64,000 bases of DNA, taken from NCBI GenBank assembly GCA_948567375.1, contig OX419759.1, forward strand, positions 59,373,493-59,437,492, written 5' to 3'. A program made the translations under genes and the position numbers. Of this stretch, positions 35,049-46,586 are shown piece by piece; position 1 is the first letter of the stretch; each line of letters begins with the position of its first letter. The notes under the pieces are model-generated. The model saw only the letters and a list, made by a program, of their open reading frames with translations. It did not search any database and was not told the DNA's origin. Source of the stretch: Lunularia cruciata (Eukaryota; Streptophyta; Marchantiopsida; Lunulariales; Lunulariaceae).

Positions 35049-35214
35049 ATGGAGATAATCTTTCAACTTATGGATAAACTATCCATGAGAGTTAGATTAA
35101 TATGCACTCTAGGATTTGATGTTGCTATAGAAATCTTGGAGCAACCTGAACCTTTTGTGTTCCCTAGAGTGGATTATTCTCAGATGGTGTTAGTCATGTA
35201 TATACTCTATTAGT
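35049..35214 (+). CDS. element C small upstream ORF B (module copy 2)
   Basis: A 54-residue ORF, ATG at 35049, begins two bases after the preceding TAG (TAGTGATGG). It repeats the module: MEIIFQLMDKLSMRVRL, CTLGFDVAIEILE, P.VFPRVDY and the tail VMYILY before the stop. Followed by an A-rich leader (poly-A of about 20 at 35241-35260) and then gag-pol at 35296. Confidence 0.55.
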
Positions 35215-35295
35215 AATAGAGTGAGAGAAAAGAAAAGAGAAAAAAAAAAAAAAAAAAAAAATTTTGAGAGAAAAGAAAGATAGTGAGGGGTTAAG

Positions 35296-38200
35296 ATGGG
35301 GAAACTTCCGGTTTTCTTTGGCAAGGATGGAGAAGATGTGGAGGCCTTTGTGAGAGACTTCAAGAGAGCTTGCATAGGAAACAATGAGAGGAGGAAGAAT
35401 GAGTGGGCCTCATTATTACCAGATTTCTTTGAGGATGCAGCACTTACATGGTATGAGTCAGAATACCAAAAGAGAGAGAGGAGAGAGGGGGAAGAGGAGT
35501 CTTGGGAGACTTTGACTTCAGCACTCATTGAGAACTTTCTTCCTGATGAGAGTTATGAGAGATTGATGAGTGAGGTTACATTTCTCAAGCAAGGAGATGG
35601 AGAGAAAGTGAGAGTCTATGTGGAAAGAGTGGAAAAATTGGAGTCCAGATTTCGCATAGTGTTGAGGAAGGGTGGGGATGATGTGGAGACTACAATGATT
35701 GGCATAGGGGCCATGCTCACCAAGAATTTTGTGGGAGGATTGAGACCACAAATTAGAAGCAAGGTGAGATATGAGAAACCTTCTTCCAAGGTTGAAGCTA
35801 TCAAGATCGCAATTCGTATGGAGGAGAGTTTGGAAGGGGATGAGAGTGATTTGGTGGTGAAGGAGGTTGTGCATCCTCCTCAAGGCTACAAGTATGGTGG
35901 AACTTCTGATACTTTGGTGACAAGGGTTGCACCACAAGTAGTAGTTGCTCCAGTTCTTGCACCTCCACCAAAAGATCCACTCCAAACCATCACAGAACAA
36001 CTTGCGGATCTCAAGATCAATGTGGTGCAATTATGGGAGAAGAGAGAGGTGGATCAGAATGTAGGGAGAGGGCCTAGGAGTTATGGAAACCATCCATATA
36101 GAGGAGGCCAACCAGCCAACAATTTCAATGATAGAAATTGTTTTGGTTGTGGGGGAAGAGGCCATATCCAAAGGAATTGCCCAAATTCCACTTACCATGG
36201 AGGAAGGGGTTATGAGGGAGCCAATAGAGGGAAAGAGGGAGGTAGTGAAACCCAAGTGGCTCCTTATCCCAACAAAGGTAAGGGGATAGCATCCATAGAT
36301 GTGGTTGAGAGCAAGTATGAGAAGGGAGAGTGCTCAAACTCCAAGGGTCCTAATTTGGAGCTTTTGGCACAAGAGAAGAAGAGAGCTCGTTTTGCAGAGG
36401 ATGTTCACTCTTCTCAAGGATTTACTTCAAGCAAGGATACTCCTATGTCTACTAGGAGCACTCGCACCTCAACACCATCAACAACAAAGACTCCAAGGAA
36501 GAAGTTGGGGATGGAGGACTTCTTGATCTCCAAGCAACAATGGAACTACAATGTGTTGGAGGAGGTTGGTAGTCACAAGGCTAACATCACAGTGGGCCAA
36601 TTAATTGCTTTGAACCCTACCTTGAGAAAGGAGCTTAGAGGTGGTTTGAGTTCTACAAGGAGCAAGAAGAAGAAGAAGGCAAAAGTTCCAATATCAATGG
36701 GGGTGGTGGATGCCAAGCCAGCACCATGGGAAGCTTGTGAATATGCCTCCAAGATTGATGTGAGAGTGAATGGTCACAACATCAAGGATGCATTGGTTGA
36801 TGGAGGATCAGCAGTGAATGCCATGTCAGAAAGGTTGATGAAGAAGTTGGGTATGATACCCTCAAGAGCTTCAACATTTGTGGTGAGCATGGCAAACAAG
36901 CAACAAGTTCGACCAGTAGGAGTGATGGATAAGGTGGTAGTTTCAGTTATGGGAGTTCAAAATCTCATGACTTTCCAAGTCTTGAAGGATTCAAGCTATG
37001 ACTTACTTCTTGGGAGGCCATGGTTGAGAGCAGCACGCACAACTGATCGATGGCACAAAGGGTACTTAAGGATTGGGCCATCAAACCATAGAGTCACTGT
37101 TCCTGTGACTAACACCACCAACACCTCACATTCAGATACCCCATCTTCTGATTATTGGGAATCTGATTCTGAAGGAGGAGCTTCAGGTGTGGACACAAGC
37201 ATGGAAGAGGAGACTTCCACGGAGGAGGATGAATCTGAATCTGATTCAGATGTGTATCCTTTGTGTGCTATGGATTTTGCACCTAAGCCAGAGGTTTTGA
37301 AGGACCCAGATAAATCACCATTGACACTTGAGGAGGTAGAGAGAAGGTTATCTACCCTCAAGTATGGCCCAAATGTTACCAAGGAGGAGAAGGTGAGATT
37401 TGAGGAGATTTTCCGCAAGTTCATCCATGTGTTTGCTTTTAGTTACAAGGATTTGAAGGAAGTCACCTTGGAGGAGCACAAGATAGAGGTGGAGTCACAT
37501 GCAAGACCAATCCGCCAAAAGCAACGTCGCATTAGCCCACCAATATCTTTGGTTGTGAAGGAGGAGATTGATAAGCTCAAGGAGGCTGGATTTATCTTTG
37601 AGGTGGAGAATTCAGAATGGGTGTCTCCAATTGTCATTGTGAAGAAAAAGAATGGCAAGCTTCGGGTATGTGTGGATTACAAGAAGCTTAATGTTGTTAC
37701 CAAGAAGGACTACTACCCATTGCCATTCATTGATGAGATCTTGGAGGAGGTTGCAGGTCATGAGAGGTACAGTTTTGGAGATGGTTATAGTGGATATAAC
37801 CAAATAAAGATTGCACCAGAGCATCAACAACTCACCACATTCACCACACCTTGGGGAACTTACGCTTTCAAGGTCATGCCTTTTGGGCTTTGCAATGCTC
37901 CAGCCACATTCCAACGGTTCATGAACAAGGTATTTGAACCTTTCATTGGGAAATTTGTGAGAGATTTCATTGATGACTTTTGTGTCTATGGGAGCAAGGA
38001 GGAGCACTTTGAGCACCTAATCAAAGTCTTGCAACGCTTGGATGAGGCAAATGCATCACTCAACCCAGAGAAGTGCATTTTTGGATGTGAAGAAGGTCTA
38101 CTTTTGGGGCACATCATCTCCAAGGATGGAATAGCAGTTGATCCTGAGAAGGTGAGGAAAATCTCAGACCTTCCATTCCCTTCAAGCTTGACAAAGTTAC

Positions 38201-40122
38201 GCCAATTCTTGGGAATGGTTGGGTACTATAGGAGGTTCATCTTCTCATTTTCCAACAAGGCTTATGCATTGACCATCTACATGAAGAAGGGTGTAGATTA
38301 CATGGTGATTTTGGAAGACAAAGAGGCTCTCAAAGCTTTTGAGGAGCTCAAGCAATCCCTTGTTGTAGCTCCAATTCTTGCTAAACCTGATTGGAGTAAG
38401 CCTTTCATCCTCTACACTGATGCTTCTAATGTAGCTATAGGATGCACTCTTAGTCAATTAGACCAAGATGGGCATGATCATCCAATAGCTTATGCTAGTA
38501 GGCAGATGGTTTCAGCAGAGAAGAACTACTCTGTCACAGAGAGAGAAGGGTTGGCAGTGATCTTTGGTCTCAAGAAGTTTAGACACTACTTGATTGGAGG
38601 GAAAGCCACAATTGTCACGGATCACAAGGCTTTGAAGTACATCTTCAACAAGCCTAATGTTGAAGGGAGACTAGCAAGGTGGATGATTCTCTTGTCTGAG
38701 TATGACTACACAATTGAGGATAGGCCAGGAAAGAAACATGCAAATGCTGATTTGTTATCTAGAGCCTATGATCATGATGGAGATGAGCCAGTAGATGATT
38801 CCTTCCCGGATGAGGAGCTCATGACAATCTCAGTCACTCAAGAGGTTCCAATGGAGTACAAGGAGATTGTGGATTTTGTGACAAGAGGTAACTATCCAGA
38901 AGGGATGCATGCTAGGGAGAGGAAGGCCCTTGCAGCAAGATCTAGACCTTACACAATGGTGGATGATATTCTTTTTCACCAAGGAGCAGATGGTCTACTT
39001 CGAAGAGCAGTGGGTAAGGAAGAGTCTATCCTACTCATAAAGGAGTTTCATGAAGGTTTAGTATGTGGAGGACACTTTGCAGGAAAGGTGACTGCTTTCA
39101 AGATTCTAGATGCAGGTTACCATTGGAGAGGGATTTTCAAGGATTGTCTTGATTATTGCAAAACTTGTCATGTTTGTCAAGCTTTTGCTAGAAAGTCTAC
39201 ATCCACTCCACCACTTAGATCAATTCCATTGCTAGGACCCTTTGAGAAGTGGGGAATTGATTTTGTAGGACCTCTCAATAGAACCCCAAGGAACAATCGG
39301 TACATTGTGGTAGTTACTGATTACCTTACCAAGTGGGTTGAGGCTAGACCATTGAGGGACAAGAATGAAGATGAAGTGGGTAGATTTCTTTATGAACGCA
39401 TTATCACTAGGTTTGGATGCCCTTTGGAGTTGGTTTCTGATAGAGGAGGAGAGTTTACAGGAAGCATTACTACAGCCATGCTACGACATTTCTCTATCAC
39501 ACATAGAGTAACTACATCCTATAAGCCAAATTCCAATGGCTTGGCAGAGAGAACCAATCAGACCTTGTGCATGATGTTGGCCAAAGATGCAGAAATGGAG
39601 GGGGCTAAACATCATTGGGACAAGAGGATTCATGCAGTTTTGTGGGAGTATAGGACAACCATGAAGACTTCCACTGGATATTCTCCATTCCAATTGGTGT
39701 ATGGTATTGAGTCTACCTTACCTATTCACTTTGATCTTCCTACCTTCCAAAGCATTCATAGGAGATTGAAGAAAGCACAAGGAAGTGATGTAGAGAAGTC
39801 AAGGAAGGATCAACTCATGGAGTTGGAAGAGGCAAGAGCAGTTGCTATGGTTCGAGTGGAGCAAGCCCAAAGGAAACAAAAGGAGAGCTATGACAAGAGG
39901 CAAGGCAAGAAGAAGGTGGAGCCTTTCAAAGAAGGTGATTGGGTAATGTTGTTTGATTCCATTCGATTCAAGAGAGTACAAAAGAAGTTTTTGCCTAAGT
40001 ACTTTGGACCTTTCATAGTAGAGAAGGTGTGGGGAAATTACACTTATGATCTCAAGGAGTTGGGAGGAAGACACTTTGATAGGATTAACCATGATAAGTT
40101 GAAGATGTACCATAGAAGGTAG
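35296..40122 (+). CDS. element C gag-pol polyprotein, 1608 residues, intact
   Basis: One uninterrupted frame. Retrotransposon gag at about residues 15-180 (ALTWYESEYQ, ENFLPDE); CCHC knuckle about 281-296 (CFGCGGRGHIQRNC); aspartic protease about 490-590 with DGGSAVN; RT about 760-960 with YKKLNVVTKKDYYPLPF and FIDD (near 890); RNase H about 1030-1150 (YTDASNVAIG, TDHKAL, ADLLSRA); integrase HHCC zinc finger about 1250-1300; core with all three catalytic acids (GIDF, SDRGGEF, GLAE); GPF-type C-terminal block (KYFGPFIVEKV). There is no chromodomain. Protease DGGS, the primer-binding site and lack of chromodomain fit the Athila/Tat side of plant Ty3/gypsy. All catalytic residues I can check are present, so the copy is potentially active. 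The RT motif has FGDGYSGYN where FLDGYSGYN is common. Confidence 0.96.
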   Translation: MGKLPVFFGKDGEDVEAFVRDFKRACIGNNERRKNEWASLLPDFFEDAALTWYESEYQKRERREGEEESWETLTSALIENFLPDESYERLMSEVTFLKQGDGEKVRVYVERVEKLESRFRIVLRKGGDDVETTMIGIGAMLTKNFVGGLRPQIRSKVRYEKPSSKVEAIKIAIRMEESLEGDESDLVVKEVVHPPQGYKYGGTSDTLVTRVAPQVVVAPVLAPPPKDPLQTITEQLADLKINVVQLWEKREVDQNVGRGPRSYGNHPYRGGQPANNFNDRNCFGCGGRGHIQRNCPNSTYHGGRGYEGANRGKEGGSETQVAPYPNKGKGIASIDVVESKYEKGECSNSKGPNLELLAQEKKRARFAEDVHSSQGFTSSKDTPMSTRSTRTSTPSTTKTPRKKLGMEDFLISKQQWNYNVLEEVGSHKANITVGQLIALNPTLRKELRGGLSSTRSKKKKKAKVPISMGVVDAKPAPWEACEYASKIDVRVNGHNIKDALVDGGSAVNAMSERLMKKLGMIPSRASTFVVSMANKQQVRPVGVMDKVVVSVMGVQNLMTFQVLKDSSYDLLLGRPWLRAARTTDRWHKGYLRIGPSNHRVTVPVTNTTNTSHSDTPSSDYWESDSEGGASGVDTSMEEETSTEEDESESDSDVYPLCAMDFAPKPEVLKDPDKSPLTLEEVERRLSTLKYGPNVTKEEKVRFEEIFRKFIHVFAFSYKDLKEVTLEEHKIEVESHARPIRQKQRRISPPISLVVKEEIDKLKEAGFIFEVENSEWVSPIVIVKKKNGKLRVCVDYKKLNVVTKKDYYPLPFIDEILEEVAGHERYSFGDGYSGYNQIKIAPEHQQLTTFTTPWGTYAFKVMPFGLCNAPATFQRFMNKVFEPFIGKFVRDFIDDFCVYGSKEEHFEHLIKVLQRLDEANASLNPEKCIFGCEEGLLLGHIISKDGIAVDPEKVRKISDLPFPSSLTKLRQFLGMVGYYRRFIFSFSNKAYALTIYMKKGVDYMVILEDKEALKAFEELKQSLVVAPILAKPDWSKPFILYTDASNVAIGCTLSQLDQDGHDHPIAYASRQMVSAEKNYSVTEREGLAVIFGLKKFRHYLIGGKATIVTDHKALKYIFNKPNVEGRLARWMILLSEYDYTIEDRPGKKHANADLLSRAYDHDGDEPVDDSFPDEELMTISVTQEVPMEYKEIVDFVTRGNYPEGMHARERKALAARSRPYTMVDDILFHQGADGLLRRAVGKEESILLIKEFHEGLVCGGHFAGKVTAFKILDAGYHWRGIFKDCLDYCKTCHVCQAFARKSTSTPPLRSIPLLGPFEKWGIDFVGPLNRTPRNNRYIVVVTDYLTKWVEARPLRDKNEDEVGRFLYERIITRFGCPLELVSDRGGEFTGSITTAMLRHFSITHRVTTSYKPNSNGLAERTNQTLCMMLAKDAEMEGAKHHWDKRIHAVLWEYRTTMKTSTGYSPFQLVYGIESTLPIHFDLPTFQSIHRRLKKAQGSDVEKSRKDQLMELEEARAVAMVRVEQAQRKQKESYDKRQGKKKVEPFKEGDWVMLFDSIRFKRVQKKFLPKYFGPFIVEKVWGNYTYDLKELGGRHFDRINHDKLKMYHRR

Positions 40123-40161
40123 AGAGACCTTCACTTTGAGGACAAAGTGAAAACTTAGTCC

Positions 40162-40170
40162 GGGGGTAAA
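40162..40170 (+). promoter_or_regulatory. polypurine tract of element C
   Basis: GGGGGTAAA directly precedes the 3' LTR. Confidence 0.6.
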
Positions 40171-40912
40171 TGTAACACCCATTTGTGCATGTGTGTGGTA
40201 TTGTGATATTTAGCTTGGTATTACAAGTACTTAAGAGATATTATTTATATAGAGATAAAGGATGGTTCTATATTAGTCATGGTTAGCTAAAGTTAGTCAT
40301 AGCTAAGATAGATGGGACCTTACTTTAGAGGAAGTAGAAAAGATGAGCACCACTATTTTGGATTTTAGTGTGTTGACTTGGTATTATTCCTAGGTGTTTG
40401 GCTTTGGGGAAAGAGTTGAGAACTCTTGGGCCCGCAAGCCTTTTTGTTTTGGATTCTTCTTTAGTCCAAGGATAGCCCATGTGAAGGAATCCTTGCTTTA
40501 GTGGTTGGGTCAAGATAAGACCACATGCTTAGGGGAATATGCCCATGTGAATGGATATTCCTTTCTACTTTTTGACTTTACTTGACTTTTAGTCTAGTAA
40601 CTTGAGTTACTACGGTAATTAGTAACTTGAGTTACTACGGTAATTAGTAACTTGAGTTACTACGGTAATTAGTAACTTTGGTACGTAACTATTTCACAAG
40701 TATATAAACAAGGAGTGAGGAGGTACTCATCATCCTTTCATTTGCAACTATCTCTCTCTCATTGAGTTCTCTAGTGAGCAAGGTCTTGAGTCTTTGAGTG
40801 TTAGCCTTGGAGGAGTATGATGGAGTTGGGGTTCCTTGCCTTCTTAGTCCATGGTGCGCTACCATAATAGCCATCAGAGGTTCATCCTGAGTGAGAGACA
40901 GGCCGGCTCACA
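40171..40912 (+). repeat. 3' LTR of element C (742 bp)
   Basis: Identical to the 5' LTR apart from T at 40795 and a third 25-bp unit (array at 40596-40670). A TATATAAA box lies at 40701-40708. Confidence 0.97.
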
Positions 40913-40920
40913 GAACATAG

Positions 40921-41528
40921 TGTAATGTTATAAGGATAGGATAAACCCCAAGAGAAACACAAGAGAAACACAAGACTTCATCCCTAAATACTCTTATATC
41001 CCAAAGGAGCACCTTGTCATTATTATATAGTAAAGAGGATCCACTCAAAGGGAGAACACCCTTGGATCAAATACATGGATTGGTGGCATGTTAGTGAGCT
41101 CCACCCTTATATTATTTGTATGGATTGTTGATATGTTGATCCTTGTCCTATTTGGTTGGTCAAATAAGTTTGACCAGAGTGAATCTTACAGAAGTCTCCT
41201 TATAGGAAGCTCAAAATAACATGGGTGAATATCATTGGAAAGTTCTTGACAAGACAAAACCAGATAGATCAGGTGATAAAACAAGAGGTGGAGAAGGAAA
41301 TGCCTTCTTTTTCTAAGGGAGGAGAAAATTTCATTTAATTCATCCGTTTATGCCTCTAAGATTAGCTTTGACGCTTTTAGGATGTTTTTGACCCTTGCAT
41401 TATTAATAGAAGTACTCTTTTGGTGACACCTCTATCTGATCTACTTATACCATTATATACAACATCTCTCAAGACATTACCAAGCCAATTTCCAACTCTA
41501 GATAATATGTCTAGCTAATGGTATTACA
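40921..41528 (-). repeat. 3' LTR of element B (608 bp)
   Basis: On the minus strand it runs from TGTAATACC (at 41528) to ACATTACA (at 40921) and follows the LTR1 block order of E1. The polypurine tract AAAAGGGGAGAGGTT abuts it at 41529-41543. Confidence 0.88.
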
Positions 41529-44500
41529 AACCTCTCCCCTTTTAAGACACACTTCATCATTGCAAAGTTGTTGCTCAAAAGATTGTGTTAAAATTGGTGC
41601 ATTGGTCAAGTTAGGTATGGGTTCCCATGTTGCCTCATAAAATGGATATCCTTTCCAATGTACCAAATATTCCACATACATATAAAGAGTACCATAGATG
41701 TGTTTATGGAGAATACGTTCAAAGTTCATATTCATCCATGTCATCAATGAATGTTGGACAAGGTCTAACTTCTTGTATGGAAGGAAAATGAGGTGGTTAG
41801 GGTATCTTATGAATATCTATGTAGTAAGGAAATATGGAACATTGGAAGGACCTTCATGTGTGGCGGTAGCTCAAGGTGATAAGCCATTGTGCCAATTTGG
41901 TGGATGATGTGAAAAGACCCAATAAAAGGAGGTCTAAGCTTATGAGGGCTGACTAACATAAGGTTGGTTTTGGAGAACCACACTTGATCCCCAATGTCAA
42001 ACTCCATGTGCCTACAATGTGCATTTTTTGTTGATTTTGGGCAATATGCAACTTGTGCTTGGCGTTCTCCACACCTTGTTGGATTTTAGAAACAAAAGTG
42101 TTGACAATGTTGACTTTGTATTCATAAGGTGGATTTTTACAAAGCTTGAAGGTGTGAAAGGATCTTCTCTATACATGAGAAAGAATGGTAAGACCTATGT
42201 AGATATATTCACAAAATTGTTGTAGGAAAATTCCACCAATGGAAGTAAAGTGTATCATCTTTCTTGCTCCTCTAAGGTGAAGCCTTTGAACATGTCCTCA
42301 ATAATATGATTGGCCCACTCTATTTTTCCATTGGTTTGTGGATGGTATGGCAAGTTTAGTTTTGAAGACACCAAAGAGTGTTCTCCAAAACACACTGGTG
42401 AATTGAGTGCCCCGCTAGGTGATGAGCACTCAAGATAGATCATGATAAGAAAATACCATAGCTAAGTATAATTGAATTATTTTTGGAGTAATCATGTCCT
42501 TGGTCATAGGACATACTTGAATCATTTTGCTAAGTCGGTCTACAAAGATTACAATGGAGTCAAAACATGAGGTGGTCTTGGACAATTCACAAAGTAGATC
42601 CATGTTGATCAACTCTCACATTGTGTAGGAGTAGGAAGGGGTTGAAGGAGTCCTTAGAGAACCTAATTAGAGGCTTTATCATTTTTTTAATCTTGAGCCA
42701 ATAATAATTGGCATTTGATTGCATCTAAGGTCTTGTTCAATCTAGCATGACCTACAATAGTGGAATCATGACATTTTGCTAGGATGGTGGTCTAGAGCAT
42801 CTGGGATCCATAACTTGCCATCACAATAGGTGAGTCCTTGGGTATTGGTTACATCTTTGGATGATTGAGCTCCTACAACCTATGGGTTAGTATTCATAGT
42901 ATTAAGGATCATGGGCCAGAATTCTAGGTTCATCTTGATCTCTATCATTGATTGTTCATCATAAGTATTCAAATGAATGCATCTAAAAATTGATTTTTGC
43001 CTTCCATGTATTTGATTATCATGTGATGGACCATTATCTCCACTTTGTCCAAAAATTCTATCAACAATATATATCTTTTTGTGTCTCAAGGTAGACTAGA
43101 GGTTTGTGTTTTATCTCTACTACAAATGCTTTCTCACCAAGATAGTGCTTCCAATGTTTGGTTGCACAGAAAATAGTCAACTCTTCTTGTTTGGTGGTGT
43201 GATAGTTGTGCTTTGTTGGTTATAAGTTTTGAGACAAATATGCAAGTGTGTGCCATCTATCATTCCATTCATATTGTAGAACTACTCCTATCCCAATGCC
43301 TAATGCATGTCTAGCCCACTTGATGGGACATTTTGCCATTTCAAGGTTGATGCATGTTCTTGCATATTTCAATTCTTGAAAGGCCAATTCTTGTACAGTT
43401 CCCCACATCCACTTCTTTGCCTTGCCAAGTAGTGCCATTAGGAGTTGTACAACCTTGGAAAAATCCTTGACAAAATGAAAATAAAACCCAATCAATCCCA
43501 AGAAACTTTTAAGTTGAGTATGATCTTCTAGAGCACTCCATTTTTTAATGACCTATATTTTATCTATTAACACTTGCATACCATTTGCACTTACTCTATA
43601 CCCCAAGTAATCTATTTCAAACTTGCCAAACTTGCACTTTGAGACTTTGGCATACAATTATTTTTATTGTAGAATTTGGAGGACTTCTCATAGATGTTAC
43701 TTGTGCTCCTTCATTGTTCTATTGTAGACTAAGATGCCATCAAAGAAAATGATAACTAAATTATTCAAGTATAGACAAAATATGTCATTCATCAAACTCG
43801 TGAAAGTGAAGTGGTTGGTGTGTTGGTGAGGTCAAACAACATCTCTAAGTGCTCAAAGTGACCATACCTTGTTCAAAAAGAAATTTTTTATATGGCTTTC
43901 TCTGTGATCCTGATTTGGTTATAAGCACTCCTTAAATCAAGTTTGGTGTAGTGTTTTGCCCCATTGAGTTGATCAAATAGGTAATCCATGCAAGGTAATG
44001 GGTTTTTTTTCACCATTTGTTGACTTAGGCCTTGGTAGTCAATGCACATGTGCATTGTACCCATCCTCCTTCTTCACAAATAAGACAAGAGCTCCATTTG
44101 GTGATTCATTAGGTTGGATAAAGCCTTTCTTCACCATATCCTCAATTTGAGCCTTGCAGTCTTCCAATTCATGAGGTGATAGTTGATATGAGGCCTTACA
44201 AGGAGGTGTCTGCCCAAGGAGTATCTTGATTTTATGATATACTCTTCTTTTTGGTGGTAATCTTGAGGGTAAATCATCAAGAAAGACATATTGAAACCCA
44301 TTGACCATATCTTTCAAATTCTCAAGAATTTTTCTATTAAGTTATGCACTTTGAACTTCTCTTATTAGACCCATGAAACATTTATTTGTCTTACCAATAG
44401 CTATTATCCTTATAAAATAGAAGGCAATTCTTGCCTTTGCAATCTTTGTCTATCTCCAATGATCTTCTATTTGCTAGTTCTCACTATTATCTTTCTCCAA

Positions 44501-44838
44501 TCTACCATGGGGTTGTAGTGCTTCATTCATAGCATGCCTAAGATCATATCATAGTGAGCTAACCATATCACTTGCCACTCAATTTCTTCTTGATACTCTC
44601 TTATAGAGAGTATTACCTTTCTAGATAACAATTCAATACTCTCTATCTTACCATTAAGTAAATCTACTTCTTCATTCTCATCCTTCTCTAGTTCTATCTC
44701 CAACATTATTGTAATGGAGTGAGGGAAGAAATTATCTATTGCTCTAGGGTCTATCAATACTCTCACTTGATTTCCTTCTAGGACTCCATTTACAACAATC
44801 AATTGTGCATTTGTCTTCTTCAACCTTTGTGCACTCAT
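41529..44838 (-). pseudogene. element B pol: protease, RT, RNase H, integrase, chromodomain; inactivated
   Basis: From high to low coordinates: protease (44527-44838; active-site region VLIDPRAIDN, degraded), RT start (44039-44317), RT/connection (43220-43501, FSKVVQLLMALLGK), RNase H remains, integrase core (42255-42612, ending NGKIEWANH), integrase C-terminus (41807-42007, DQVWFSKTNL) and chromodomain (41511-41747, VEYLVHWKGYPFYEATWEP). Stops and frame changes are dense and the RT catalytic box is not in a clean frame. Each block corresponds to one in E1. Confidence 0.87.
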
Positions 44839-44879
44839 TTGCTTCCTCTCCTAGCTTGTGCTCCTCTCCATTGAGCCAA

Positions 44880-46574
44880 TAAGGTTGAGGTACATTTACT
44901 GGTGATCTTCATTTTCCAATGTGATTTCAATATCCTTTTATTTGCTTCATCTCTCCAAGTTGTTCAAAGGTTGCTTGTAAGGAGGTCAAGGGCTTCTAAG
45001 AAGGCAAGCATGACAATTGATAACTATATGCCCAACTCAGCCATAATTGTAATAACATCATTGATCTACTTGAGCCCCTTCTCCTTGAGGACTCCATCTC
45101 TTCTTTCTTTGACGTATTCTTGTTCTCTTTGGAGTTGCCGTGCTCCTTGGTCTTGGAAATGAATGTTGCTCAATTCTATATGAATTGATCCACAAAATTG
45201 CAGTGTTTCAATGTAATAATGTTGTGTTGGGACTACCTCTTCATCTCCTCCAAGCACTCTTGCTATTCTTTGAGCACATGCAATGGCTTCAAAAATAGTG
45301 CAAGGATTTTATACCATTACTTCTTGGCAAATTTACTCTTTTAACCCTTGTTGAAATTGTCAAGAGCTTTTGTTAGACTCATATCTGTCAATGCAACCTA
45401 TAGATCAAGAAATATTTCCATGTACTCTTGCATGTTGTTATTTTGCTTCAACCCCAATAGTCAAGTTCAAGCCACCTGCACAGATTTCCAATCCATGAAT
45501 TGGAAATCCATCAACAACCCTTCTTGCATTGGCATCCAAGTGATTTTTCTTCCTTTTATCATCACTGATTGTTCCCAAGCTTTGTACCATGTGAGGGATT
45601 TATCAGTCAGGTAACCACATGCAAATATGCCTAAGGAATGATTAGTGATATCTATTGTGAATAATCAAATGCATCAATTTATTCTTGAGATCCAATTTTC
45701 CACTACTCGTATAGAAAATTGTACCTTATAAGGCTTGATGTTGCACGTCTTCTTCATTTGTAGTAACAAATCTCATTTCATTGTTGATTGGGATTGGTGT
45801 CATTGGCATGAGTGACTCTCCAAGTACTTTGGCCATTTTTATTGGGTTTTGGGATGATTCTCTTCTTGGATTACAAGATTTTTCCTAAAGGTACACACTT
45901 GACTTTGTAATGCCTTCATTGTCATCTTGATCTTGTGAAACTTTCAACATCCCATGCATTCCTTGCAACTATGGCTCCATGATTTATACACATAGTAAAC
46001 ATTCAATTGCTACTTCCTACTTCAATAGAGAGTTAATATGATCACTCAAGAGCGGGCATAGAAGATTATGACTACCATTGGGACCGCAAAGACTATCATT
46101 GTTGATAATATTCCTCACCAAAATTGCAAACTATGAAATCTCTAAACATCACTTTTGGTCTAAATACATAATGGATTTCTGCTTAAATGTTGAAAGGGAG
46201 AGGACTTGTTATATTCAAATTCATTGCATCATAATAAGATGTAAATTGTCAAATCACACTCTCTATCCTATATCACCATAGGAAGAATCACCGAGTTTGG
46301 CAAATTTATTACTCCATCAATGAACTCCACTCCAAAATGGTAAATGAGATATCTCTCACTTGCTCACATTGGATATATATAACCTTGATGTGAAATGGAT
46401 GCAAGAATAGAAAGCAAGGTACAAGAAATTGTCTTCCAGAGCATTCATACCATCCTCTCTCTAAAACACTCACAATCTATTGATTGCAATACTTTTCTCT
46501 CCTTGAAATTACTCAATCTTAGTAGCTCATGCTCCTCCAAGAGGGGTGATCCATTCACTTGGATTAAATAACCA
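44880..46574 (-). pseudogene. element B gag and upstream small-ORF module, inactivated
   Basis: Gag remains lie at about 45000-45900. At 46089-46410 the minus strand retains the two upstream modules in decayed form (HIKVIYIQCEQV and RPKVMFRDFIV..NFGEEYYQ), in the same order as in E1. This shows the module pair is ancestral in the family. Confidence 0.72.
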
Positions 46575-46585
46575 CTCTGATACCA
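46575..46585 (-). promoter_or_regulatory. primer-binding site of element B
   Basis: TGGTATCAGAG on the minus strand, one base after the 5' LTR end, as in E1. Confidence 0.88.
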
Positions 46586-46586
46586 T

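Larger units (their letters stand above)
32996..40912 (+). mobile_element. C: young, apparently complete Ty3/gypsy retrotransposon without chromodomain
   Basis: The 7917-bp element starts TGTAACACCC and ends GGCTCACA. GAAC is found on both sides (32992-32995 and 40913-40916), a four-base target duplication. LTRs of 717 and 742 bp differ only by one substitution (33595 G, 40795 T) and one extra 25-bp repeat unit. The primer-binding site resembles the TGGCGCCGTTGCCGGGGA type of Athila/Tat elements. Inside are two small module ORFs, a zinc-cluster ORF and one uninterrupted gag-pol of 1608 residues. It looks recently inserted and possibly autonomous. Confidence 0.96.

Noticed and set aside
35518-36030. 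170-residue minus-strand frame inside element C
   Set aside because: It is a shadow of the intact gag-pol frame on the other strand. Similar shadow frames at 37152-38016 and 39799-40182 were rejected for the same reason.
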